A stretch of DNA of 64,000 bases from Chryseobacterium sp. GTDB lineage: Bacteria; Bacteroidota; Bacteroidia; Flavobacteriales; Weeksellaceae. The position numbers and the translations under genes were made by a program. The stretch spans positions 1-64,000 of the forward strand of contig JAGLBA010000007.1 in NCBI GenBank assembly GCA_018260475.1. Direction: 5' to 3'. Of this stretch, positions 7,415 to 16,107 are shown piece by piece. The stretch's first letter is position 1. Every line of letters starts with the position of its first letter. The notes below the pieces were generated by a model. It made no database searches, was not told the DNA's origin, and saw only the letters and a list, made by a program, of their open reading frames with translations.

Positions 7415-8773
7415 TTATAAAGATTGTAAATAGGCTTCCCAGCCAGCTACTTTATATCTAAGCGCAGCCTGTTCGGCATTGTCGGATTTGTAAATTCCGC
7501 GCCCTACGATGATAAAATCAGAATGCAGGTTTTTGAAGGCGTGCTCCGGTGTGTTATACTGTTGGCCTTTGCCATCGCCGCTATCCGCGAGGTTCACGCC
7601 GGGCGTAAAGAGCAGAAGGTCTTCCGAAATTGGTTTTTGAGAAACCCCTCCAATCACCGAAGGATGATCCAAAGCCACTTTGGTTGCTTCTTCAAAATAG
7701 CCGCCCTCCGTGAGTGTGCCTTGTGAAGACATGCTGAGAATAGCGATAACACCGGAGTTTAAAAAGAAATCCAAAGAATGATAACCACCAATAACCTGCG
7801 TCGTTATGAGGTCTGCCCAGGAAGAAATTTTATATACGCCGTACGAGTATTGCAATTCCTGCGTGCTGCCAATGTCGGCAAATTTTCGGTCTTCCATCAG
7901 TAGGAAGTTATGTTTTCCGGCCAAATCCCGGAGTGGTAGAATGGTTTTATCAAAATCAAAATCATTAATGATGTCGATATGGGTTTTTAGCGCAGCGATG
8001 TGTGGACCGACTTGATCGGCAAGTTCCAGCAATTCTTTTGTGGTAATCACATCTGCCGATGCGATGAGGTTGGTTTTTTTTTCGATAGCCGCTTCCAGTA
8101 GTTTTTTGGCCGATGGATGCTCTGTTTTTGCAAGTTTCGCTTCGTAGGATTTTCTTTTTTTAGCCTCAAATTTCACCTCTTTACCTGCCAAAAAATCTTT
8201 AATTCGTAGAACTTCTACCTCGCCAAGCATTCCCGCTTCCTTTAAAATGGCTACAGCTTCCGAAATGGTGAAGAGCGTATGCACGCGGTAGCCTTTGCCT
8301 TCCAAAAGTTGGCGCCCACCTTGTTCGCGATCCAAAACGACCACGATGTCGGTGGCTATTAAGCCTTCATTTTCAATTTCGGGAATGGTTTCCAGTAAAG
8401 ATGTTCCGGAAGTGATTACATCCTCCACGATGAGGCAGTTTTGCCCTTTTGCATAAATTCCTTCGATGAGTTTTTTCGTTCCGTACGCTTTGGCCTCTTT
8501 CCGCTTGATAATCAGTGGGATTTCACTTTCCAATGACATGGCGGTGGCCATAGGCAGCGCGGCATAAGGCACGCCGCAAATGAGGTCGAACTGTTCGATG
8601 GAAAGCATTTCCAAAAGATAGTGTCCGAGTTTCTTTAGGATTTTAGGATCAGATGCTAAAGGTCTTAAATCCACATAAAAAGGACTCTCTATGCCGCTTT
8701 TCAAGGTGAATTGTCCGAATTTGATGATGCCCAGTTTGTAACATTCTAAAAAGAATTGTTTTTTGCTCTCCAT
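7415..8773 (-). CDS. pyrEF: Bifunctional orotate phosphoribosyltransferase / OMP decarboxylase (UMP synthase)
   Basis: A 452-residue fusion catalysing the last two steps of UMP synthesis. Residues 1 to about 205 are OPRTase with the PRPP loop CLIVEDVITSGTS (113-125). Residues about 215-452 are OMP decarboxylase with the catalytic EDRKFADIGST (294-304), LKTHIDIINDF (262-272) and phosphate-binding 'IIVGRGIY'. Domain order OPRT-ODC and the motifs 'LKTHIDI', 'EDRKFADIG' and 'KISSWADL' are those of the eukaryotic UMPS type rather than the usual bacterial PyrF. A TATCTTTG -7 element lies 14 nt upstream (8788-8795). Confidence 0.93.
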   Translation of the reverse strand: MESKKQFFLECYKLGIIKFGQFTLKSGIESPFYVDLRPLASDPKILKKLGHYLLEMLSIEQFDLICGVPYAALPMATAMSLESEIPLIIKRKEAKAYGTKKLIEGIYAKGQNCLIVEDVITSGTSLLETIPEIENEGLIATDIVVVLDREQGGRQLLEGKGYRVHTLFTISEAVAILKEAGMLGEVEVLRIKDFLAGKEVKFEAKKRKSYEAKLAKTEHPSAKKLLEAAIEKKTNLIASADVITTKELLELADQVGPHIAALKTHIDIINDFDFDKTILPLRDLAGKHNFLLMEDRKFADIGSTQELQYSYGVYKISSWADLITTQVIGGYHSLDFFLNSGVIAILSMSSQGTLTEGGYFEEATKVALDHPSVIGGVSQKPISEDLLLFTPGVNLADSGDGKGQQYNTPEHAFKNLHSDFIIVGRGIYKSDNAEQAALRYKVAGWEAYLQSL

Positions 8774-8787
8774 GTAATAAATTTTAA

Positions 8788-8795
8788 CAAAGATA
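8788..8795 (-). promoter_or_regulatory. -7 element (TATCTTTG) of pyrEF
   Basis: Minus-strand TATCTTTG, 14 nt before the ATG of pyrEF. No clear -33 element. Confidence 0.45.
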
Positions 8796-8868
8796 AGGAA
8801 TACCGCTAAAATTTAAATTTAGTAATATTTGATTTTTGAATTTTAACGAATATAATTTTAAACTTTGT

Positions 8869-8876
8869 TATATTTG
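8869..8876 (+). promoter_or_regulatory. -7 element (TATATTTG) of the serine hydrolase gene
   Basis: TATATTTG lies 22 nt before the ATG at 8899, the same spacing as in tig. No clear -33 element at the expected distance. Confidence 0.45.
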
Positions 8877-8898
8877 ATTCCACAAAATTTCAAAATAA

Positions 8899-10446
8899 AT
8901 GAAAACCCAATTTTCCCTACTTTTAATCTTTATTTCAATGTTCTCTTTCGCGCAAATCGAGGAGAAAAAAATGGACGAACTGATCCAAAGTACTATAAAA
9001 ACCTTTGATGTTCCTGGGATGTCCGTAGGGATTATTAAGGATGGTAAAATCGTTTATGCTAAAGGTCACGGCGTAAGCTCTTTGAACGAAAAACAGAAAA
9101 TGGATGAAAATACTTTGGTGGGCATCGCATCCAATTCTAAGGGATTTACTTGTACCGCTTTGGCGATTTTGGCAGATGAACGCAAACTGAATTTCGATGA
9201 TAAAGTCACAAAATACCTCCCGGAATTCCAGATGTATGATCCGTATGTTACAAAGGAGATTACCATCAAGGATTTGGTGACGCACCGTGCAGGGCTTGGT
9301 TTGGGACAGGGCGACCTTATGTTTTTCCCTGAAGGCGGCACGCAGACGATACAGGACATCATCCATAATGTTCGCTATTTGAAACCGGAGCATTCCTTCC
9401 GATCAACCTTGGATTACAATAATATTTTGTTCATTGTAGCAGGTGAGATCATCCACCGTGTTTCGGGGTTGTCTTGGGCGGATTTTATTGAACAGCGCAT
9501 TATGAAACCCGTTGGGATGTCCAATTCCTATGGCAGTTACAACCGTGCCGTGGCTGCGGGCGTTAAAAATATCATCGCGGCACACGCGCCAGTGAATGGG
9601 AAAGCCGTGCAAGTGCCACACGACTGGAACGAAACCGCCAACGCCGCAGGTGGTATCATGAGCAATCTTCCGGATATGTTGACATGGGCAGAATTCCTTA
9701 TGAACGGCTTCACTACGAAAGATGGGACAAAATTGGTATCTGACAAGCAGATCCAGCAATTATGGCAAATCCAACAATCGGCGACTTTGGCAATGAAAAC
9801 GCCTTATGATTCCCACTTTTATGGATATGGGATGGGGTGGTTTCTGAGCGATGTAAAAGGGCATTTCCAAGTCCAGCATACCGGCGGATTGATCGGGACC
9901 GTGACGCAGTTCACCTTGATTCCGGATATGAAACTCGGAATTGTAGTCCTAACAAATCAACAGCAAGGCAACGCATTCAGTGCGGTAACGAATACTGTGA
10001 AAGATAATTACTTGGGAATTGCTGATAGAAATTGGCTTAAAACATTGGCCGAAAGATATACAAAAGCCAATGCTGAATATGATACCCAGCGCAAACAGGC
10101 ATTCATGAAATCATTGGATTATATTAAAAGTAATGCGAAGAGCATTCGAGCAGATCATCTGGTTGGAACTTACAATGATCCGTGGTTTGGCGATGTGGTG
10201 ATTGCAAAACAGAAAAAAGTCTACCGCATAGAAAGTAAAACTTCAGGAAGGATGATAGGCGAGCTCATTCCGTACGCTGCAGATACCTACATTGTGAAGT
10301 GGGATGACCGCAGTTATGATGCCGATGCATTCATGACCTTCACCACCGAAAATGGCATAGTTACCGGAGCAACTATGAAGCCGCTATCCGATGTCACAGA
10401 TTTTAGTTTTGATTTTGAAGATTTGGAGTTGAAAAAAGTGAGGTAG
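8899..10446 (+). CDS. Secreted serine hydrolase, class C beta-lactamase/esterase fold
   Basis: 515 residues with a signal peptide (1-19, ending FSFAQ). The penicillin-binding-type active site is complete: SNSK (78-81, Ser nucleophile and Lys), YNN (173-175) and HTGG (327-330, replacing KTG as in esterase-like members). A C-terminal domain of about 120 residues resembles DUF3471, frequently attached to such hydrolases. Location is periplasm or cell surface. Actual substrate (peptidoglycan peptide, D-amino acid peptide or ester) is unknown; the HTGG box argues against a true beta-lactamase. A TATATTTG -7 element is at 8869-8876. No operon partner. Confidence 0.85.
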   Translation: MKTQFSLLLIFISMFSFAQIEEKKMDELIQSTIKTFDVPGMSVGIIKDGKIVYAKGHGVSSLNEKQKMDENTLVGIASNSKGFTCTALAILADERKLNFDDKVTKYLPEFQMYDPYVTKEITIKDLVTHRAGLGLGQGDLMFFPEGGTQTIQDIIHNVRYLKPEHSFRSTLDYNNILFIVAGEIIHRVSGLSWADFIEQRIMKPVGMSNSYGSYNRAVAAGVKNIIAAHAPVNGKAVQVPHDWNETANAAGGIMSNLPDMLTWAEFLMNGFTTKDGTKLVSDKQIQQLWQIQQSATLAMKTPYDSHFYGYGMGWFLSDVKGHFQVQHTGGLIGTVTQFTLIPDMKLGIVVLTNQQQGNAFSAVTNTVKDNYLGIADRNWLKTLAERYTKANAEYDTQRKQAFMKSLDYIKSNAKSIRADHLVGTYNDPWFGDVVIAKQKKVYRIESKTSGRMIGELIPYAADTYIVKWDDRSYDADAFMTFTTENGIVTGATMKPLSDVTDFSFDFEDLELKKVR

Positions 10447-10448
10447 AT

Positions 10449-10928
10449 TTAAATCTCTTTCGGCTTAAAAAATTGAACCAACTTTTTGCTTGCACCTTCA
10501 AATTGCGACCATTGTTCGCAGTCCATTTCAAACACGGCAACACCGCAAGTAGGGAAGAGTAGAGGCTCTCCCGATAGTGATGTAGCAAAATCCGAAATGC
10601 CACCATTGTGCGAAAAAAGCGCCACCGAATCGAACTCATCTGAGACATTTTGCACCGTCTTCACAAAATCTTCCTGATGGGGTTCGTATAGGTTTTCCTC
10701 TTTTTTGATGTTAGAATTTCCATAAGTTTCTGCAAAATAGCGGCAGGTCGTAAGCGCGCGCTTTGCCGGGCTGGAAATAAAGGATTGGATGTTCACGCCT
10801 TGTTCCAAGATGTGCTTTGCCATCCTTGGGGCATCGCGGTGCCCGCGCTCGTTCAGCGGTCGGTCGAAATCCGGTACATCTTGCGGCCAATCGCTTTTGG
10901 CGTGGCGAACCAATATCAATGTTTTCAT
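10449..10928 (-). CDS. SixA-like histidine phosphatase
   Basis: 159 residues. The histidine-phosphatase RHAKS motif is at 8-12, with the catalytic His9 and a 'DRPLNERGHRDA' segment typical of the SixA subfamily. The second catalytic His is in 'LFSHNGGISDF'. SixA proteins dephosphorylate phosphohistidine, for example in phosphorelay or PTS-type proteins, but many close relatives have unknown substrates. The gene is convergent with the serine hydrolase (2-nt gap) and divergent from ruvX. A near-consensus TAAATTCG is found 4 nt before its ATG. Confidence 0.85.
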   Translation of the reverse strand: MKTLILVRHAKSDWPQDVPDFDRPLNERGHRDAPRMAKHILEQGVNIQSFISSPAKRALTTCRYFAETYGNSNIKKEENLYEPHQEDFVKTVQNVSDEFDSVALFSHNGGISDFATSLSGEPLLFPTCGVAVFEMDCEQWSQFEGASKKLVQFFKPKEI

Positions 10929-11067
10929 GTTACGAATTTAATGAAAACTTACACTCCCGATAATTTTTTAACAATTTTTTTTCTATTTTAATCAAATGTT
11001 GCTATTTATACACTGCGACATTGTTTTATTTTCAATTTAAACAGCCCAAAAGACTTTAAAAAATTAT

Positions 11068-11075
11068 TAAATTTG
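11068..11075 (+). promoter_or_regulatory. -7 element (TAAATTTG) 4 nt before ruvX
   Basis: A perfect TAnnTTTG match ends 4 nt before the ruvX ATG, so transcription would begin at or very near the start codon. One of several such cases in the window. Confidence 0.5.
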
Positions 11076-11079
11076 CAGA

Positions 11080-11496
11080 ATGGGACAAATTATGGCGATA
11101 GATTACGGAAAAACCCGTACAGGAATTGCCGTTACTGATGATATTCAGTTGGTTGCCAGTGGGATAGATACGGTAGAAACTAAAAAGCTACTGTCATTTT
11201 TGGAGATTTATTTTGAAAAAAATAAGGTGGATGAGGTGGTTATTGGTCTTCCAACAGATCTGAAAGGTAACCTTTCGGCGGTGGAATCCGATATTTTAAA
11301 CTTCATTGCTGTATTTGAAAAAGAATTTCCAGCGGTGCCAGTGTTCCGTTTTGATGAAAGATTTACCTCAAAAATAGCGGCATTTTTCATCAGTCAAAGT
11401 GGAAAAAGTAAGAAAAAGCGTGAAGAAAAAGGCCTAATTGATAAGGTGAGCGCTACTTTGATTTTACAAAACTATTTAGAACAGAAACAAAGATGA
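11080..11496 (+). CDS. ruvX: RuvX/YqgF-family RNase H-fold nuclease
   Basis: 138 residues, the normal length. The RNase H-like fold is marked by AIDYGKTRTGIAVTD with Asp8, VVIGLP in the middle, and DERFTS, the acidic metal ligands expected in the family, plus a late Asp in 'LIDKVSATLILQNYL'. The protein is annotated as putative pre-16S rRNA nuclease (16S 5' maturation) and earlier as Holliday junction resolvase; both roles derive from family work. Its last 4 nt overlap the def start, so the two are co-translated. Confidence 0.9.
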   Translation: MGQIMAIDYGKTRTGIAVTDDIQLVASGIDTVETKKLLSFLEIYFEKNKVDEVVIGLPTDLKGNLSAVESDILNFIAVFEKEFPAVPVFRFDERFTSKIAAFFISQSGKSKKKREEKGLIDKVSATLILQNYLEQKQR

Positions 11497-12065
11497 TATT
11501 ACCGGTAAGAGCCTACGGCGACCCGATTTTAAGAAAAAAAGGTCAAGAGATTGATGCCAATTATCCTGACTTAAAAGAACTTATAGAAAATATGTTTTAT
11601 ACCATGCATGCTGCCAATGGCATCGGTCTTGCAGCACCGCAGGTAGGATTGGACATTCGCCTTTTCGTGGTAGATGTTTCGCCTTTGGCGGATGATGAGG
11701 ATTATGAAGATATTGCCGATGAGTTGCGGGATTTTAAAAAGGTTTTCATTAATGCAAAAATCTTAGAAGAATCTGGCGAAGAATGGAAATTTAACGAAGG
11801 CTGCCTCTCGATTCCAGATGTGCGTGAAGATGTGAAACGAAAAGCCAATGTGCTGATAGAATACTATGATGAAAATTTTGAAAAGCACACCGAAACTTTT
11901 TCCGACATTCGGGCGCGCGTGATCCAGCATGAATACGACCATATAGAGGGAATTCTATTCACGGATCACCTTTCTGCATTGAAAAAGAAATTGGTGAAAG
12001 GCAAGCTGACAAAAATTTCTCACGGCGAGGTAAGCACCAATTATAAAATGCGCTTTGCCAAGTAG
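11493..12065 (+). CDS. def: Peptide deformylase
   Basis: 190 residues. Deformylase removes the formyl group from the starting Met of nascent proteins. All three motifs are present: GIGLAAPQVG (43-52), EGCLSIP (102-108, metal Cys) and HEYDH (146-150, two metal His and catalytic Glu). The stretch around residues 65-80 (PLADDEDYEDIADE) is an acidic insert typical of Bacteroidota deformylases. The gene overlaps ruvX by 4 nt and is followed after 40 nt by the DUF5606 gene, making a likely three-gene operon. Confidence 0.95.
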   Translation: MILPVRAYGDPILRKKGQEIDANYPDLKELIENMFYTMHAANGIGLAAPQVGLDIRLFVVDVSPLADDEDYEDIADELRDFKKVFINAKILEESGEEWKFNEGCLSIPDVREDVKRKANVLIEYYDENFEKHTETFSDIRARVIQHEYDHIEGILFTDHLSALKKKLVKGKLTKISHGEVSTNYKMRFAK

Positions 12066-12105
12066 TTTTAAGTTTAAAAATATTAAAAGTATAAAATAAT
12101 AGAAT

Positions 12106-12669
12106 ATGAAGTTAGAGAAAATTATCTCAATCTCCGGGAAACCGGGGTTGTACAAGTTGGTTTCCCAACTGAAAAACGGATTCATCATCGAAGATATCAT
12201 TACTAAAAAGAAGGTAAGCATCGGAAATTCCAGTCAGGTAAGCCTGTTGGATAATATAGCGATGTACACAGTTGATAAAGAAGTTCCGTTGTTCGATGTG
12301 TTTGAGAATATTGCCAAAGATAATGGCTACACCGAAACTATTCCCCACAAATCTTCCGAAGAGGAACTAAGAACCCTGATGGCTACAGCGCTTCCAAACT
12401 ATGATACCGAGCGTGTGTATGCCTCGGACATCAAGAAACTGGCGCAGTGGTACAACCTACTACACAAAGCCGGTTATATTTCTGAGGAAAGTTTTATAAA
12501 GGATATTCCAGTGGAAGGCGAGCAAGAAAGCGATGAAGTTTCTTTGGAAACCAAAGCGACTGAGAAAAAAGTAACGCCAAAAAACGATAAAGCAACTGCA
12601 ACGAAAGGCGCAAAAACAAGTTCAGCTGCTAAATCCACAGCGAAGGCTACCCACAGAAAGATGGGATAA
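12106..12669 (+). CDS. DUF5606 family protein
   Basis: 187 residues. The N-terminal 140 residues match the Bacteroidota-specific DUF5606 family ('LEKIISISGKPGLYKL', 'SSQVSLLDNIAMYT', 'VYASDIKKLAQWYNLL'), of unknown function, which commonly follows def. The C-terminal 45 residues are a low-complexity Lys/Ala/Thr tail, which suggests binding to nucleic acid or ribosome; this is inference. It closes the ruvX-def operon and is followed by a strong terminator. Confidence 0.8.
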   Translation: MKLEKIISISGKPGLYKLVSQLKNGFIIEDIITKKKVSIGNSSQVSLLDNIAMYTVDKEVPLFDVFENIAKDNGYTETIPHKSSEEELRTLMATALPNYDTERVYASDIKKLAQWYNLLHKAGYISEESFIKDIPVEGEQESDEVSLETKATEKKVTPKNDKATATKGAKTSSAAKSTAKATHRKMG

Positions 12670-12694
12670 GCGTTTTGAATAAAATTTAATAAAG

Positions 12695-12730
12695 ACTTTG
12701 CCCATACTTTTTAGGCAAAGTTTTTTGTTT
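12695..12730 (+). terminator. Terminator of the ruvX-def-DUF5606 operon
   Basis: Perfect 8-bp stem ACTTTGCC / GGCAAAGT with an 11-nt loop and a T-rich tail. Confidence 0.8.
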
Positions 12731-12755
12731 TAAAACCACTTTAAACCAACTAAAA

Positions 12756-13517
12756 ATGAATACTAAAGCCCAAAAATTGGAAGCCTTTTCCAAACTTTTA
12801 GACATTATGGATGACCTTCGGGAGAAATGCCCCTGGGATCAAAAGCAAGATTTCCAGAGCCTTCGCCACCTGACATTGGAGGAAGTTTATGAACTGTCCG
12901 ATGCGCTGCTTGTGGAGGATCTCCCTGAAATTAAAAAAGAACTTGGAGATGTGCTTCTGCATTTGGTTTTCTATGCTAAAATCGGTTCCGAGAAGCAGAG
13001 TTTTGATATTGCGGATGTCATCAATTCTTTGAATGAAAAACTCGTCTTCCGCCATCCGCACATCTACGGCGATGTCACCGTTCAGGACGAGGACGAGGTG
13101 AAACGGAACTGGGAAAAATTAAAGCTGAAGGAGGGAAATAAATCCATACTTTCCGGAGTACCAAAAGGGCTTCCAAGTGTAATAAAAGCATATCGTATTC
13201 AGGACAAAGTGAAGGGTATTGGGTTCGATTTCCCGGATGCTGCCGCAGCTTGGGGAAAAGTGGAGGAGGAGCTTCAAGAGTTTAAAAACGAGATAGATTT
13301 GCCGAAAATGGAAGAGGAACTGGGCGATGTTTTGTTTTCGATGATTAATTATGCGAGAATCGCCGGTTTGAATCCCGATACGGCTTTAGAACGGACTAAT
13401 CATAAATTTATTTCAAGATTTCAAAAAATGGAATCCATTGCTGCCGATCGTGGTCTGAAGTTAGAAAATATGGATTTATCACAAATGGACGAACTTTGGG
13501 AGGAAGCGAAAAATTAA
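12756..13517 (+). CDS. mazG: Nucleoside triphosphate pyrophosphohydrolase MazG
   Basis: 253 residues, full length for the two-domain MazG. The first domain has CPWDQKQ(D)FQSLRHLTLEE followed by the EExxE-type metal-binding helices ('ELSDALL', 'IKKELGDVLLHLVFYA'). The second has 'KVEEELQEFKNE' and 'MEEELGDVLFSMINYARI'. MazG hydrolyses NTPs/dNTPs to monophosphate and pyrophosphate as a house-cleaning activity and can lower (p)ppGpp. It stands alone between a terminator and the convergent DinB-family gene. Confidence 0.93.
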   Translation: MNTKAQKLEAFSKLLDIMDDLREKCPWDQKQDFQSLRHLTLEEVYELSDALLVEDLPEIKKELGDVLLHLVFYAKIGSEKQSFDIADVINSLNEKLVFRHPHIYGDVTVQDEDEVKRNWEKLKLKEGNKSILSGVPKGLPSVIKAYRIQDKVKGIGFDFPDAAAAWGKVEEELQEFKNEIDLPKMEEELGDVLFSMINYARIAGLNPDTALERTNHKFISRFQKMESIAADRGLKLENMDLSQMDELWEEAKN

Positions 13518-13528
13518 TTAGTGAATAA

Positions 13529-14077
13529 TTACACTTTAGCGCAGATATTTTGGATTTGGATAAAATGACGCTGGTTATGATTAGTGACAAACCGAAGCGC
13601 ATCTCCTAAATTGATCGTCACCAAAGGCAAAATAGTCGTTTTAATTTTAATGCGATTGAGGTTTTTACAGTCTGTGGAAGCGAGAATTTCTAAAATTTTG
13701 TTTTGTTGAGAGATAAATTCATCAATTGTTTTTCTGTTTAAATTTTTGCCAAACGAATCCATGCTTTTGGCAGTTTTCATAGTTTTTATCTTGGGTGAGA
13801 CCTGCATTTGATTTGCGAACCAATTGCCCAAGATGGTGCTTTTGTAAAACTCATTAGGCAAAGTTGTACTTAAATTTACCTTCCTCTGGATTTCGGGAAT
13901 ATAGAAATTACCGTAACGATTGAGGTGTTCCACACACTTCAAAATCGTCCACTTTTCTGGAGCTGTTCTTGTATTCAGCTGGATATCGGATAATGATTTT
14001 AAATTTTCTGCTATAAGAATATGCTGATTAGTAAGGCGCCTGACTTCGGAAAGTAATTCTGTGTTTAGCTTTTTCAT
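13529..14077 (-). CDS. DinB/YfiT-like four-helix metalloprotein
   Basis: 182 residues. The DinB-superfamily layout is visible: an N-terminal helix with 'WTILKCVEHLNRY', whose His begins the metal triad, and a C-terminal 'NHNQRHFIQI' supplying further His. Members bind divalent metal; characterised relatives are thiol transferases or amidohydrolases, and most are unknown. The substrate cannot be inferred. A 54-nt gap separates it from the Crp-like gene upstream on the same strand, so co-transcription is possible. Confidence 0.75.
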   Translation of the reverse strand: MKKLNTELLSEVRRLTNQHILIAENLKSLSDIQLNTRTAPEKWTILKCVEHLNRYGNFYIPEIQRKVNLSTTLPNEFYKSTILGNWFANQMQVSPKIKTMKTAKSMDSFGKNLNRKTIDEFISQQNKILEILASTDCKNLNRIKIKTTILPLVTINLGDALRFVTNHNQRHFIQIQNICAKV

Positions 14078-14131
14078 TCTGAAACTTTCTGTAAATTTCA
14101 GAAAACTACCAGTTATAAATCTTGACGAGCA

Positions 14132-14644
14132 TCAATATTTTTTTAATCTTGAGTAAGTTTCAGCGCTCATTCTTAAATAATTTGCAATATTCCGTGCCGG
14201 AATTTCTTGGAAAAGCTTTGGGCTTCTTTCCTGCACACGCTTTAATCTTTCAAGATGGTTTTTAGTGAGCAAATCCTTCTCACGCTCCAACTGTTGAAGG
14301 ACCATGCTTTCCAACAGATTTTTCCAATGGCTTATACGGGCTTCACTTTCATTTAGAAATTCAGAAAATGCCTTTTTAGAAATGACGGTTATTCTGCATT
14401 TTTTTATGGCTTGTATGGAATAATCGGATGGTTCTTCACTTAAAAAAGAATCCAAAGCCGTTACAAAATCGCCTTCGTAACCAAATCGAATATTTTGCTC
14501 TTCATCATCAATGTCTATAAAAATATGCAGTGTTCCGGTCTCTAAAAAATACAGGTTGGTGTCTGTGCTATAGGCTGTCGTTAGGAATTCTCCTCGTTTT
14601 AAAATAATTGTTCTATCCGATCGCTTTAAAATATCATTTACCAT
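14132..14644 (-). CDS. Crp/Fnr-family transcriptional regulator, short
   Basis: 170 residues. The N-terminal half is a cyclic-nucleotide-binding-like beta barrel ('LYFLETGTLHIFID', 'GYEGDFVTALDSFL'), joined by a long helix to a C-terminal winged helix with IPARNIANYLRMSAETYSRL, the usual Crp recognition-helix region in Bacteroidota. The classic cAMP phosphate-binding RxA motif is not obvious, so the ligand is unknown. It lies directly downstream of the nuo operon, after a hairpin. Target genes cannot be deduced from this window. Confidence 0.82.
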   Translation of the reverse strand: MVNDILKRSDRTIILKRGEFLTTAYSTDTNLYFLETGTLHIFIDIDDEEQNIRFGYEGDFVTALDSFLSEEPSDYSIQAIKKCRITVISKKAFSEFLNESEARISHWKNLLESMVLQQLEREKDLLTKNHLERLKRVQERSPKLFQEIPARNIANYLRMSAETYSRLKKY

Positions 14645-14668
14645 TTTAGTACATCATTATAACAAAAT

Positions 14669-14688
14669 AACACGGCGAAAACCGTGTT
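14669..14688 (-). terminator. Weak terminator after the nuo operon
   Basis: Stem ACACGG / CCGTGT with a 6-nt loop just downstream of nuoN. On the minus strand the tail (TATTTTG) is short, so termination may be partial and some nuo transcripts could continue into the Crp/Fnr gene. Confidence 0.45.
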
Positions 14689-14709
14689 TTTGTAACAATT
14701 TTTATGATT

Positions 14710-16092
14710 TTACCGTAAACCAAATTGTAATGTAAAAAAATCCGGATACACGCCTATAGCGATAATTGTCACGATAATAACGACCGCCACGATGTTGTAA
14801 GTAATAGACACCTTCTCGGATGTTTTGAAAGAACTTTCCTTGAAAAAGAACATCGCCATGATTAATCGGAGATAATAAGCAATGGAAACTGCCGAGCCTA
14901 TTACCGCCATTAAAACAAGAAATGGTGCAGTATTAATGGCTTGCGCAAACAATCCAAATTTCCCAACGAAACCTGCAGTAAGCGGAATCCCCGCCATTGA
15001 TAGCATGGAAACAGCCGCAGCAGTCGCCAAAAGAGGCTCTGTTTTAGCCAAACCTTTGAATGCGTTGTAGGAGGTTTCTCTTTTGATTTTTTCGGTATAT
15101 ATTAAGCACATAAACACGCCGATAGTAGCCAATGAGTAGGCGAACAGATAAAATGCCATATTGTAAGTGGATACATTGGTCACGCCAAAGAAAATCATTG
15201 CGATATATCCTGCGTGTGATACAGAGGAGTAGGCAAGCATACGCTTTGCATTCGTCTGGGCAAGACCCATTACATTTGCCAAAAGCATCGTGATGATGAT
15301 GAGTACGCCGATGATGTTGATCCAACTTGGGAATACGCCACTAAAGCAAATCGTCATCAGTCTGAAAAAAGCATAAAACGCAGAGATCTTAACAACACTG
15401 GCCATAAATGCCGTGATAAGCGATGGAGCACCTTGATACACATCCGGACTCCACATGTGGAACGGTGCCAAAGATACTTTGAAAGCCAATGCAGAAAGCA
15501 TCAAAACACTTCCCATGATAAACATGAAGTTCTTTGGGTTTTCCACCCCGAACTCATGGATTTTATAAATATCAAAACTGCCAGAAGCACCATATACCAG
15601 CGCCACCCCGAACAAAAGGAATCCCGTTGCGAATGCGCCCATCAAAAGATATTTCATAGAGGCTTCCACGGAGCGTAGATCGGTCTTGTTACTTCCTGCC
15701 ATTACATAAAGTGGAATGGATAGGATTTCGATTCCCAAAAACAGGGTTACAAAATTTTGATATCCGAATAATACGATACCCCCGCAAACGGCAAAGAGCA
15801 TCAGCGCGTACAATTCGCTTTGGTGGCTGCGGTGGTTGCTAAATGCGAAACCGCCTAAAAAAAATAACAGTAGCGTGATTACAAGGGTAATTTTGGTAAA
15901 AAGCGCCGTGTTCGGGCCATATTCGTACATGCTTTTGTATTTCAGAAAGAATGCGGATTCCGGCATGAAACTCACGAAAAGTGCGACGAGCAATCCCGCT
16001 ATGCCAATATACCGCGCCCATTTCCCTTGATGGGAAACGCCTGAAAACAGTACTGCAACTGCCGTGAGGAAAACTATAATTAAAACTGTCAT
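14710..16092 (-). CDS. nuoN: NADH-quinone oxidoreductase subunit N
   Basis: 460 residues, about 14 membrane helices, antiporter-like proton-pumping subunit of complex I. Typical motifs include 'LFLGIEILSIPLYVMAGSNK', with the conserved Glu of helix 5, and 'APFHMWSPDVYQGAPS'. It is the last gene of the nuo operon, 15 nt after nuoM. Confidence 0.95.
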   Translation of the reverse strand: MTVLIIVFLTAVAVLFSGVSHQGKWARYIGIAGLLVALFVSFMPESAFFLKYKSMYEYGPNTALFTKITLVITLLLFFLGGFAFSNHRSHQSELYALMLFAVCGGIVLFGYQNFVTLFLGIEILSIPLYVMAGSNKTDLRSVEASMKYLLMGAFATGFLLFGVALVYGASGSFDIYKIHEFGVENPKNFMFIMGSVLMLSALAFKVSLAPFHMWSPDVYQGAPSLITAFMASVVKISAFYAFFRLMTICFSGVFPSWINIIGVLIIITMLLANVMGLAQTNAKRMLAYSSVSHAGYIAMIFFGVTNVSTYNMAFYLFAYSLATIGVFMCLIYTEKIKRETSYNAFKGLAKTEPLLATAAAVSMLSMAGIPLTAGFVGKFGLFAQAINTAPFLVLMAVIGSAVSIAYYLRLIMAMFFFKESSFKTSEKVSITYNIVAVVIIVTIIAIGVYPDFFTLQFGLR

Positions 16093-16107
16093 TTTCTAAT
16101 ATTAAAA

